Assembly: GCA_052161605.1 (NCBI GenBank)
Contig: CP197409.1
DNA length: 64,000 nt
Origin: JBKCUI01 sp052161605
GTDB lineage: Bacteria > Planctomycetota > Planctomycetia > Pirellulales > Pirellulaceae
Direction: 5' to 3' (one strand)
The notes beneath the pieces were generated by a model. That model saw only the letters and a program-made list of their open reading frames with translations. It did not search any database and was not told where the DNA came from. The translations under genes and the position numbers were made by a program. Shown one piece after another: positions 55,147 through 62,891 of the stretch (position 1 is its first letter; each line of letters begins with the position of its first letter).

Positions 55147-55192
55147 GCCGAGTTCTCGAACGCATTTTTCTAGAATGTCCTGCAACGCCGGA
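55147..55192. repeat. 46-bp repeat, copy C
   Basis: Two differences from copy A. It starts three bases after the stop codon of the truncated toxin (minus strand). The bases between stop and repeat resemble those beside copy A (GTAAC-YTCCGG on the minus strand). Confidence 0.85.
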
Positions 55193-55195
55193 AGG

Positions 55196-55978
55196 TTACA
55201 CCCCAACAAAACCTTTCGGAACAATTCCCTTTGCCATGAGCTTCAACTGGTCTGCCGTGAACCTTAAGACGCTCTTAGGATCCTTGGCCAGATTCTTGAG
55301 GAATTCAGCCCTCTTTGAATTATTGAATTCCTTGCGGAGTTTTTTTGTCGACGCGACAGATCGAGTACGATACTTATCAAGCCAATTTGCATTGTGCACC
55401 AACACTCCAAGTTCGCTGACTTGGTAGATGTGGTGCCCATGCACTTCCAGATTATAAACGCTCTCGCCTGTACTGAGGAGACGAGTTGACGAAATCTCGA
55501 TCGGACCAGCTTCGGTCCAGAGATGCTCACCGACCTCTAAATCACCCAGCTCTGCCCAATCTTGACGCTCGATCGACCAAATCGGGTGCTGCGGAGTCCC
55601 CGTAAGCGTCTCACCACCAACGAATTCGATCTCCACCAACTCAGCTACTTGCCGAGTGACAATCCGTGCCGTAACCACTTGTCCCGACCCGCTTGCAATC
55701 GGAGGACAGGGCTCAATGGACGTTACCTTGGCAAGTCCCGATGCTTCGAGTTCCGGGAATTCCACGTACGTCAGCTCTCCGGGAACCGCTCCTTGCTGTT
55801 CCCAGTACTCGGCAGGCCGAATCATCTCGACATCGATCCAGCTCCCATCCTCCTTCTGCAACGAGAAGCGAGCTAGGGACCAAGTCGCCGAATCAGGCTC
55901 CGAGAATTCACCATCGTATTCCCACGGACGAGGATTCTCCCCCGCCACACGAGAACCGATCGCGACCGTTTCGATCGA
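55196..55978 (-). pseudogene. Orphan Hint fragment with truncated HNH-like toxin tip (cassette 3)
   Basis: From 55978 down to about 55388 the DNA is colinear, without indels, with 62297-61707 of the full-length toxin gene. It encodes the middle and end of the Hint domain (TPQHPIWSIERQDWAELGDL; YNLEVHGHHIYQVSELGVL). The initiating cysteine part is absent and no plausible start exists. The tip (WLDKYRTRSVASTKKLRKEF; FTADQLKLMAKGIVPKGFVG) resembles HNH-type toxins up to the point where the catalytic His pair should appear, then stops. The 46-bp repeat follows at once, so the tip was probably cut by a rearrangement. Confidence 0.72.
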
Positions 55979-56074
55979 ACGTCACCAGAAGAGTAGTAGA
56001 CACGGAATTAATCGGTCTCGTCGCTAGCAGATACGAATAAACGATACCGATACGTAATGAATTCCCAAAAAACG

Positions 56075-56716
56075 TTAGGTGTCCAACTCAACGTCGTCCC
56101 AGTCAAGGTCCGACAGAAGCCATGTAAATGCACGATCTCGCTCGACGACGACTCCTGGAACAATGCCCAGCTTCTGTACCTCCGACGGGGAGTCAACAAC
56201 GGCCCAATGATATCTGTAATAAAGGTCTGCAAATTTGACAATTTCCTCGAAATCCCTTAGAGAGGCTTCTCCTCGAAAACGAGTTGCTCCTCGCTCCCTC
56301 AGTATCGATTCCGCGAGTTTCACGTCGCAAAGCATGGTGGGCTCCGATAAGGTCGGAATGAACCGCAGGACCCACAATAAGACCCAATAGGATTCGACAA
56401 TCCAGCTATATTGCACGTTTGAGGACATTGCAGGAAGCTCGCAATTTACAAACTCCAGCTCTTTGGTAGTTATAGAATATTCTGCCTGGCAAACTCGCAA
56501 ACTCGTCAGTGCATCGTCGCGAGACATTCCTTGGGAACGCGAATAGACAATACACGTGGCGATCGCACGGTTGGCGATTTCTTCGATGCTTCGAATATTG
56601 CGTTCATCGGAAATTTCAAGCAGAGGTAAACTATCCATAACAGGTACCCTGCGACTATGTAAAAATTCGATTGAGCAACGTCTCGCGTCCTCAAGAATTG
56701 GCTTCAAGGAGCTCAT
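56075..56716 (-). CDS. DUF4272 protein, probable immunity protein
   Basis: The product has 213 residues. Segments NVQYSWIVESYWVLLWVLRF, DLYYRYHWAVVDS and the ending LSDLDWDDVELDT follow the DUF4272 family, often found near polymorphic toxins and suspected to be immunity proteins. It is cytoplasmic, with no signal. It starts 11 bp after the SUKH gene's stop and precedes the Hint fragment of cassette 3. Which toxin it would block is not clear; the matching tip may have been lost. Confidence 0.72.
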   Translation of the reverse strand: MSSLKPILEDARRCSIEFLHSRRVPVMDSLPLLEISDERNIRSIEEIANRAIATCIVYSRSQGMSRDDALTSLRVCQAEYSITTKELEFVNCELPAMSSNVQYSWIVESYWVLLWVLRFIPTLSEPTMLCDVKLAESILRERGATRFRGEASLRDFEEIVKFADLYYRYHWAVVDSPSEVQKLGIVPGVVVERDRAFTWLLSDLDWDDVELDT

Positions 56717-56727
56717 GGGTTCCTACG

Positions 56728-57303
56728 CTAGTTGCAACTCGGAACGGTGCTTGAATCTTCATCGACATATCGACCATCCGCATCAAAATGGTTGGGAAGC
56801 CTCGCCGCCTCGACGGCAAAAAACTCATCTAATGAATCCCAAGAGCATAAGACGCTGCCTTCGTCGGGTTCACGAACACTTACGTTGCCGACTTTGGATA
56901 CCACTACAAATGAACCGTCCCAATTGTAACTACCAATAATGAGCTCACCATCTGAAAGCCAGTCTGGACGTTCAAGAGTATTGGGTGTTAGCACGTCATA
57001 TGGTTGCCCTGCTGGGGGGTGATTCCAGTCTTTGTATCCGAAGATACTAAGAGTATCGTGAAACAGCCCCAATCCGTTATGTTTCAGGAGAAACTTTCGA
57101 TAACCCGTCGGCAGACTTGCGTTTAACTTACATTCTATCTCCCGTATTTGGTTCTCTGAGCACGGAGGCATTAGATCATGTAAATACGCTTGCTTTCCAA
57201 AGTGTGGTGCTTTTCCTATACCAATAGCGCCGTTTTTGTAATCGCGCCGCCCAAGTCGTTCAAACGTTTTCATAACGGATAGTAGCTTTTTAAAACCATT
57301 CAT
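56728..57303 (-). CDS. SUKH (SMI1/KNR4) family immunity protein
   Basis: A 191-residue protein. PPCSENQIREIECKLNASLP, then GYRKFLLKHNGLGLF, is the SMI1/KNR4 signature. SUKH proteins are among the most widespread immunity proteins of polymorphic-toxin loci and neutralise many nuclease types. The ATG at 57303 is preferred to a TTG one codon earlier; a second ATG near residue 11 is possible. No toxin tip precedes it directly: the gap to the gene before it is 212 bp without a recognised gene. It may be an immunity gene kept after its toxin was lost. Confidence 0.8.
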   Translation of the reverse strand: MNGFKKLLSVMKTFERLGRRDYKNGAIGIGKAPHFGKQAYLHDLMPPCSENQIREIECKLNASLPTGYRKFLLKHNGLGLFHDTLSIFGYKDWNHPPAGQPYDVLTPNTLERPDWLSDGELIIGSYNWDGSFVVVSKVGNVSVREPDEGSVLCSWDSLDEFFAVEAARLPNHFDADGRYVDEDSSTVPSCN

Positions 57304-57515
57304 CAATGCATTTCACCTCAATTTGGAGTATACGGGCCATGAGTCGGATTTCGGAAATCACCTCCGTGGGCCATCTTGTGCTGCTATACAGTTTCGTTTA
57401 CATAAAAACAATGGCCCTGAAGAATCATTCAAATCGACCAATACTGTCCGATATTGAACCAAGAATTTTCGCTTCCTAACTTGATGAAATCGGGGCTGCA
57501 AAAGTATACGACGGC

Positions 57516-58955
57516 TCAAGAAGGGGGAACAACATACTGAACATGCTTCATTACATCAGCGTAGCTGAAAGGCGATATCGGTGGAATATCGTCGGAGGAC
57601 TCTAAGATTTCTAACGCTAAACACACTTTTAAAGGTGAACTTCCATTGATGATCTCGGTCACGTACTGAAATGGAAGAATCATTAATCTTCGATCCTCTG
57701 TGACTACCGCAAGCTGTTCACGAGCGATCCACTGATCGCTTTGTAATTGCACCCAACACCATCCTAAATCCTTAACCATTATTTCACCTAGGTAACTTCC
57801 TAGGATATCAACTTGATCGAAATCCCGAAGCTTATCCTGGGACAGCCATTTAGGCTGACCGGAGGCGATCACGTCAGCGCAAAACCGTTCGAATTGTTTT
57901 AGCTTCTCTTTCGTGGAGGCTCCATCGTCAATATCGAGTAACGAAGCACACTGATTAGCATTTTTCTTAGCCCACTGGAGATATTCCTCGGTAACGGGTT
58001 CTTCCGAGTAATCATTGGGTTCTTCAAAATCCTGGTACGCTTCTGATTCTTTCGACGACAAGCACCAATTTAGAGATTGGGGAAATTTCAGCATGACTTC
58101 GCGGATTCCGTTTTCGGCAGCGACGACATCAGGGCAGGTAATATTAACGGTAAACTCACCCTCAAATTCAAATACTTCATCTATTGCCGCCAAATAACCC
58201 GTTCCATCCGGATCTGTATCTTTGGAAAAGAAAAAGTCGTCTAGGGAGTCTATAATCTTGACTGCCAACCGATCATCGGAAACGTTCAGGGTTAAGGTTA
58301 AGATGTAAGCATCGACAAAACGTCCGTTGATTCGCATTCCGTTTTTTATTGCATCGGCTTCAGCTGAACGCCAGGAGCTGTCTCCATTTAGGGGCCACAG
58401 TTTTGTAAACATCAATCCAAACAATTCAGAATCGACACAAAGATTATAGAAGACATCAGATACAAATATCGATTTCGGCTCATCAACAATTCGAAAAATT
58501 GCGGGTAGAGAGTCCGCTTTCGGGACGTACTTGTTGATCCGATAAGGAAACCTCTCTATGGGTGAACTGAACTCCATGTCACAATCCTTACGATCCAAAA
58601 TATCCAGCACAGACGTACAGTTAAAAATAAAATGGTCCGAGTTCGTGGAAAGTAGTTCCCCACTTTGAAGCAAAACGTCTTCGAGAGCTTCAACAGCACG
58701 ACCACTAAATACGGGAATGAAAAAACCTAGCATCGAAAAATCAAGAAATGAACGCAGCCTTCCTTGTATAAAGTCGCTCTTCCAATCTTCTTTCAGCGAA
58801 GGGATTACGAGTTCACCACGACACGAAGGGAACCCAATTGGGAGAAAATCATCGATCAACCGATCATTTCCCAAAAGCGATTTTGCTTGCTCCGCTACCG
58901 TAAGTCCATAGTACCGTGGGTTGTCTGCCGGATATGACAATTTGTAAAGTTCCAT
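57516..58955 (-). CDS. Large two-part immunity protein of cassette 2
   Basis: The product has 479 residues. The N-terminal half (MELYKLSYPADNPRYYGL; GFPSCRGELVIPSLK; FVSDVFYNLCVDSELFGLMF) resembles Imm11/Imm43-type proteins. The C-terminal part (ASGQPKWLSQDKLRDFDQVD; GEIMVKDLGWCWVQL) resembles another domain found in bacterial immunity loci, of the DUF3806 kind, though I am less sure of this. The start overlaps the toxin stop by one base (TAATG at 58953-58957), which makes it the partner of the nuclease tip before it. A double-domain immunity protein could protect against more than one tip. Confidence 0.6.
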   Translation of the reverse strand: MELYKLSYPADNPRYYGLTVAEQAKSLLGNDRLIDDFLPIGFPSCRGELVIPSLKEDWKSDFIQGRLRSFLDFSMLGFFIPVFSGRAVEALEDVLLQSGELLSTNSDHFIFNCTSVLDILDRKDCDMEFSSPIERFPYRINKYVPKADSLPAIFRIVDEPKSIFVSDVFYNLCVDSELFGLMFTKLWPLNGDSSWRSAEADAIKNGMRINGRFVDAYILTLTLNVSDDRLAVKIIDSLDDFFFSKDTDPDGTGYLAAIDEVFEFEGEFTVNITCPDVVAAENGIREVMLKFPQSLNWCLSSKESEAYQDFEEPNDYSEEPVTEEYLQWAKKNANQCASLLDIDDGASTKEKLKQFERFCADVIASGQPKWLSQDKLRDFDQVDILGSYLGEIMVKDLGWCWVQLQSDQWIAREQLAVVTEDRRLMILPFQYVTEIINGSSPLKVCLALEILESSDDIPPISPFSYADVMKHVQYVVPPS

Positions 58956-59804
58956 TATAGCCTCCCACTAATGATATATTTTTTGAGGGACTTAAGGGCT
59001 GCGGCAACGTCAGTTGAATTATTTATGCGATCCGCAATCTTTCGGAGGTTATCAGCCGAGTGAGTGCCTTTATGCCCCGGCTTAGCCCAAAACCCATTTT
59101 GTTTACCATCCAAATCAATACCCGCTTTGCGGAGTTTTTCCCGGGCCTTTGCTAAATCATCTAGTAATTCCTGAGTTCTTTTTCCTCTTGCAATTTTCCA
59201 CCCCGGATTTGGAACGATATGCGCCGCTTGGTATCCTCGACTTGTAATTCGGTTTCGTTTTGCTACGTTTCCACCAGCTAGGGATACGCCAAGATTGTAG
59301 CTGTGAATCCCTGCATTATGCACCAGTACCCCAAGTTCACTGACTTGGTAGATGTGGTGCCCATGCACTTCGAGATTATAAACGCTCTCGCCTGTACCGA
59401 GAAGACGAGTCGATGAAATCTCTATCGGACCAGCTTCGGTCCAGAGATGCTCACCAACCTCTAAATCACCCAGCTCTACCCAATCCTGACGCTCGATCGA
59501 CCAAATCGGGTGCTGCGGAGTCCCCGTAAGCGTCTCACCACCAACGAATTCGATCTCCACCAACTCAGCTACCTGCCGAGTTACAATCCGTGCCGTAACC
59601 ACTTGTCCCGTCCCGCTTGCAATCGGAGGACAGGGCTCAATGGACGTTACCTTGGCAAGTCCCGATGCTTCGAGTTCCGTGAATTCGACGTACGTCAGCC
59701 CTCCGGGAACCGCTCCCTGCTGTTCCCAGTACTCGGCAGGCCGAATCATCTCGACATCGATCCAGCTCCCATCCTCCTTCTGCAACGAGAAGCGAGCTAG
59801 GGAC
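58955..59804 (-). pseudogene. Orphan Hint fragment with AHH-like nuclease tip (cassette 2)
   Basis: From 59804 to 59306 the DNA is colinear with 62199-61701 of the full-length gene (499 bp each, no indels). It encodes the Hint end (ELVEIEFVGGETLTGTPQHP; HGHHIYQVSELGVLVHNAGI). The Hint start, pre-toxin part and any export signal are missing, and the only start is a TTG inside the homologous block. The tip after VLVHN is intact: GYQAAHIVPNPGWKIARGK, GIDLDGKQNGFWAKPGHKGT, SADNLRKIADRIN, an AHH-like nuclease pattern. It is probably silent until recombined behind an expressed carrier. The immunity gene overlaps its stop by one base. Confidence 0.75.
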
Positions 59805-59838
59805 GCTCAATCGATGGATGCCACCAAATTGTTCCGCC

Positions 59839-60345
59839 CTATGCCTCTTGAATAACTCTCGCGCATGCTTGGAGTATTTTTAAGCGATGCTTGCTTGGAC
59901 GGAAGGCTTTATGGCTTTGACGGGAAATAGCCACACGAGCAAACGGTTTAATGGAAGAATCGATTTTTCCTTCATCAATAAGTTGTCCCAAGCAAATAGC
60001 GATCACGCTCACATCTAAAACTCCAGGATCGTACTCCTTTCCAAGAAAAGCCTTCTTGGGACTCTTGACGGACTGAATGATTGCGTCGTCGGTGGTGAGC
60101 ATTTCGTTGTACTCCGCAGAACGCTCATACATCACTGCATCAAAGAATTCTGACACTTTCGCCTTGGGATTCTCGCTGCGCCAGTCTCGAAACGAGTAGT
60201 AAGCCTCCCAGCCCTCATCGCTACCGAACGGAGCGTCTTCGTCTACACAGTCCCAAAAGAAATCCTCTTTCATCAACGCGCTAGATCGCCTGCTCCGTTG
60301 CTTCGGTTCATTGAACGGGTCGTGCTCTTCGTCATCTATTGTCAT
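59839..60345 (-). CDS. Hypothetical protein, putative immunity gene
   Basis: 168 residues from the ATG at 60345. The start lies inside the end of the gene before it (overlap of 14 bases). It is hydrophilic, with an acidic head (MTIDDEEHDPFNEP), the segment FFWDCVDEDAPFGSDEGWEA and a basic C-terminal helix. No family was recognised. Its position between an orphan toxin tail with its immunity gene and the next Hint fragment suggests an immunity or accessory role, by context only. Confidence 0.55.
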   Translation of the reverse strand: MTIDDEEHDPFNEPKQRSRRSSALMKEDFFWDCVDEDAPFGSDEGWEAYYSFRDWRSENPKAKVSEFFDAVMYERSAEYNEMLTTDDAIIQSVKSPKKAFLGKEYDPGVLDVSVIAICLGQLIDEGKIDSSIKPFARVAISRQSHKAFRPSKHRLKILQACARVIQEA

Positions 60346-60772
60346 AAACGTAGCTCTCAAAGTTGTCGAGAAAAAGCGCGACTATTTCCGTTTTGCACCA
60401 TTCCTCTGGCACATTCATATCAAATTTTCTGAAAAACATGCCCAACGTATCAACAAGATGTTTTACGCCACTGGCAGTTCGTCTTTTTGGGATTCTATCC
60501 GAGGCAGAATAGGGCAATATCAATCTAAATTCGGCTTCAGTTCGGCGAGCATCGTAGTCTGTGAATCGAACAATTCCTTTGTCTATCTTCGCTGAGGCGT
60601 CAATGTAAAAACAAAGCTTGCAGACATTAGAATATTCTTTAGAAAACTTCTCGGATGGGAGCATTTTACGAGAAATTCTACGTTGCAGTTGCGACAAAAA
60701 CCTACCGCTGAAGTGATACGACGCTCCGGGCTCAAAATAAAATTGACTAAAATCTACAGCTAGCTTTCTCAT
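60332..60772 (-). CDS. Hypothetical protein, putative immunity partner of the orphan toxin tail
   Basis: The product has 146 residues: MRKLAVDFSQFYFEPGASYH, GIVRFTDYDARRTEAEFRL, VKHLVDTLGMFFRKFDMNVP. No family was recognised. Its ATG overlaps by four bases (ATGA) the stop of a toxin-tail remnant just upstream (60773-60940), the same coupling as in the AHH/Imm11 pair. This is the main reason to call it an immunity gene. Confidence 0.6.
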   Translation of the reverse strand: MRKLAVDFSQFYFEPGASYHFSGRFLSQLQRRISRKMLPSEKFSKEYSNVCKLCFYIDASAKIDKGIVRFTDYDARRTEAEFRLILPYSASDRIPKRRTASGVKHLVDTLGMFFRKFDMNVPEEWCKTEIVALFLDNFESYVYDNR

Positions 60773-60941
60773 GGTCTGTAGCTCTTCTTGTTGCCATGGG
60801 GGATCGCATTTTTGCCAACTTTACCTGCTGCCACATTTTCAGCGACGCGTTTTGCAATTTGGGCGTTCTCCGCAACTTTTGCCACACGCGTACTGCTGTT
60901 CTTTAGGGAAAACCCGAAGAAGTGAGCTCCTTTTTCTCGTT
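60769..60941 (-). pseudogene. Orphan toxin C-terminal tail
   Basis: On the minus strand a frame without a start runs for about 56 codons. It is rich in Ala, Val and Lys (TRVAKVAENAQIAKRVAENV, then AAGKVGKNAIPHGNKKSYRP) and stops in TGA, overlapping the ATG of the next gene. The frame closes upstream at a TAG. It looks like the last part of a toxin whose beginning was lost; the family is not recognised. Confidence 0.5.
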
Positions 60942-60973
60942 TCTACGACTCAAATTCTGGAAGTATTTCACCG

Positions 60974-61345
60974 CTATTCAATCAAAGAATCCAAAGCGCT
61001 AAAGCGAGCAATCCATCCTTCCTCAGTAAATAACTCTCCCGCTAAACCATCGCTTATCTCATTAAGATCGATTAGTTCGTCACCATCTTCCTTAGACGTC
61101 AATAGAAAATCCTGGCTTCCCTCGAAAAACGCGAGGAAATTGTGGATGGTAGAGTCAATCATCTCCGTTGCGTATTTCTCAATCAACAATCGAGTGTTTT
61201 CGGGAATCAATGAAAGCTCTCGATGCAATTCTTTCGATTCATCAGACTTCATCTGTCCACGAAGTGACTTAAGTGCGACAGCAACCGAAATATCACGAAC
61301 CTCGTGAACGAGTGATTCCCCAAATTTATCCAATATCTTCTTCAT
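60974..61345 (-). CDS. Immunity protein for the HHIY-type toxin
   Basis: The product has 123 residues: KFGESLVHEVRDISVAVALK, then GQMKSDESKELHREL, STIHNFLAFFEGS, and LNEISDGLAGELFTEEGWI near the end. I recall relatives with the SDGLxGELxxExGWI ending beside similar toxins, but not a family name. It starts 16 bp after the stop of the full-length toxin gene, as expected for its partner. It is cytoplasmic and has no signal. Confidence 0.65.
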   Translation of the reverse strand: MKKILDKFGESLVHEVRDISVAVALKSLRGQMKSDESKELHRELSLIPENTRLLIEKYATEMIDSTIHNFLAFFEGSQDFLLTSKEDGDELIDLNEISDGLAGELFTEEGWIARFSALDSLIE

Positions 61346-61361
61346 GGTTTGTGATTCTCAA

Positions 61362-62891
61362 CTAATTCCAAGGAATCCTTGTGGGCACTCTCGTTCCCAT
61401 CGATCTTAAGTTCCAGAGGGCCTGCGCTACAAGCGAGCGAGCTTCTGCTCGAGTCGCACCTCCAGCAATCAACGCACGTACGGCAATGCGGGTATGTGCT
61501 TTCAGTGAATTTGCTGCTTTACTTTTTGCTAATCTAGTGAATAGTTCGCGCTGTTTAGCCGTCATCTTGACGTGCTTCCAACCTCGTTTCACCATTTCGG
61601 TAGCGGAGATTGACAACGCATTCCATAAATTATAGCCTGCGGCACCCTCGAAGCCCTTTTTCGAGTAGATGTGGTGACCCTTGACCTTTTTATATTCGCC
61701 AATCCCTGCATTATGCACCAGTACCCCAAGTTCGGTGACTTGGTAGATGTGGTGCCCATGCACTTCCAGATTATAAACGCTCTCGCCTGTGCTGAGGAGA
61801 CGAGTCGATGAAATCTCTATCGGACCAGCTTCGGTCCAGAGATGTTCACCGACCTCTAGCTCACCCAGCTCCACCCAATCCTGACGCTCGATCGACCAAA
61901 TCGGGTGCTGCGGAGTACCAGCAAGCGTCTCACCACCAACGAATTCGATCTCCACCAACTCAGCTACTTGCCGAGTGACAATCCGTGCCGTAACCACTTG
62001 TCCCGTCCCGCTTGCAATGGGAGGACACGGCTCAATGGACGTTACCTTGGCAAGTCCCGATGCTTCGAGTTCCGGGAATTCCACGTACGTCAGCTCTCCG
62101 GGAACCGCTCCTTGCTGTTCCCAGTACTCGGCAGGCCGAATCATCTCGACATCGATCCAGCTCCCATCCTCCTTCTGCAACGAGAAGCGAGCTAGGGACC
62201 AAGTCGCCGAATCAGGCTCCGAAAATTCACCATCGTATTCCCACGGACGAGGATTCTCCCCCGCCACACGAGAACCGATCGCGACCGTTTCGATCGATTG
62301 CTTGTCAATCGTCCCTGCAAGGAGTGCTACCTCGGTAAACTTCGTTGGATCGGAATCGCGGAAGGGTGACGAAGCAAGGTTGGCGTGAGCGCTACCCACC
62401 GAAGCGTCCACTGTCGCCGACACCCAGACCTTGGTACCTGCAACGAAACAACCGGTGCCGGTGACCTTGCACTTGACCCATTTCCCAGCAGCCAAAATGT
62501 CATCGGCTTTGTTGATGAGAAACTTCGCCGCTTTGCCTCCCTTGCCGATCGCATCTCCCACGACCGGGATCATAGAGGTGAACGACAAGGCTGCGTCGGC
62601 ATAGTTCCCGCGGGCCAAGTGAATCACGCCGTTGATCCCGTCAGCGATCTCACCAACCACGGGGATGAACCCGACCACATCGAGAGCTACTTGCACACCA
62701 TCGAGGATGTCGCTGGCGCTCATGTTCGAGATCGTATCGATCATGCTCCCTAGGGTGCCGGGCCAATTGACCATCGCCCCCAAGACATCGCCAACACCAC
62801 TGACCAAGCCTCCTACAAAGGAGCCTGCCATGGCAAAGCCACTCCACCCCGTAGCTTCACTGGGTTGCTTTACTGGCCCAAGCCCCCGCAT
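61362..62891 (-). CDS. Polymorphic toxin: pre-toxin, Hint peptidase-like domain and HHIY nuclease tip
   Basis: The product has 509 residues. A glycine-rich hydrophobic head is followed by a pre-toxin TG-type region (VGFIPVVGEIADGINGVIHL; TSMIPVVGDAIGKGGKAAKF). A Hint domain starts at the catalytic cysteine in GCFVAGTKVWVS and ends at HGHHIYQVTELGVLVHN, where autocleavage would free the tip. The tip has KKVKGHHIYSKKGFEGAAGY, MTAKQRELFTRL, HTRIAVRALIAGGATRAEAR and a PTRIPW ending, typical of a nuclease-like family. The start at 62891 overlaps the Ser/Gly-rich gene by 35 bases; an ATG at 62831 follows GTGGAG and is an alternative. It is the only cassette here with a complete Hint. Confidence 0.82.
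   Translation of the reverse strand: MRGLGPVKQPSEATGWSGFAMAGSFVGGLVSGVGDVLGAMVNWPGTLGSMIDTISNMSASDILDGVQVALDVVGFIPVVGEIADGINGVIHLARGNYADAALSFTSMIPVVGDAIGKGGKAAKFLINKADDILAAGKWVKCKVTGTGCFVAGTKVWVSATVDASVGSAHANLASSPFRDSDPTKFTEVALLAGTIDKQSIETVAIGSRVAGENPRPWEYDGEFSEPDSATWSLARFSLQKEDGSWIDVEMIRPAEYWEQQGAVPGELTYVEFPELEASGLAKVTSIEPCPPIASGTGQVVTARIVTRQVAELVEIEFVGGETLAGTPQHPIWSIERQDWVELGELEVGEHLWTEAGPIEISSTRLLSTGESVYNLEVHGHHIYQVTELGVLVHNAGIGEYKKVKGHHIYSKKGFEGAAGYNLWNALSISATEMVKRGWKHVKMTAKQRELFTRLAKSKAANSLKAHTRIAVRALIAGGATRAEARSLVAQALWNLRSMGTRVPTRIPWN

Noticed and set aside
62012..62388. Plus-strand frames antisense to the Hint domain, similar at 59510-59855 and 55562-56040
   Set aside because: Their similarity to each other only reflects the repeated Hint DNA; the minus-strand frame carries the domain.
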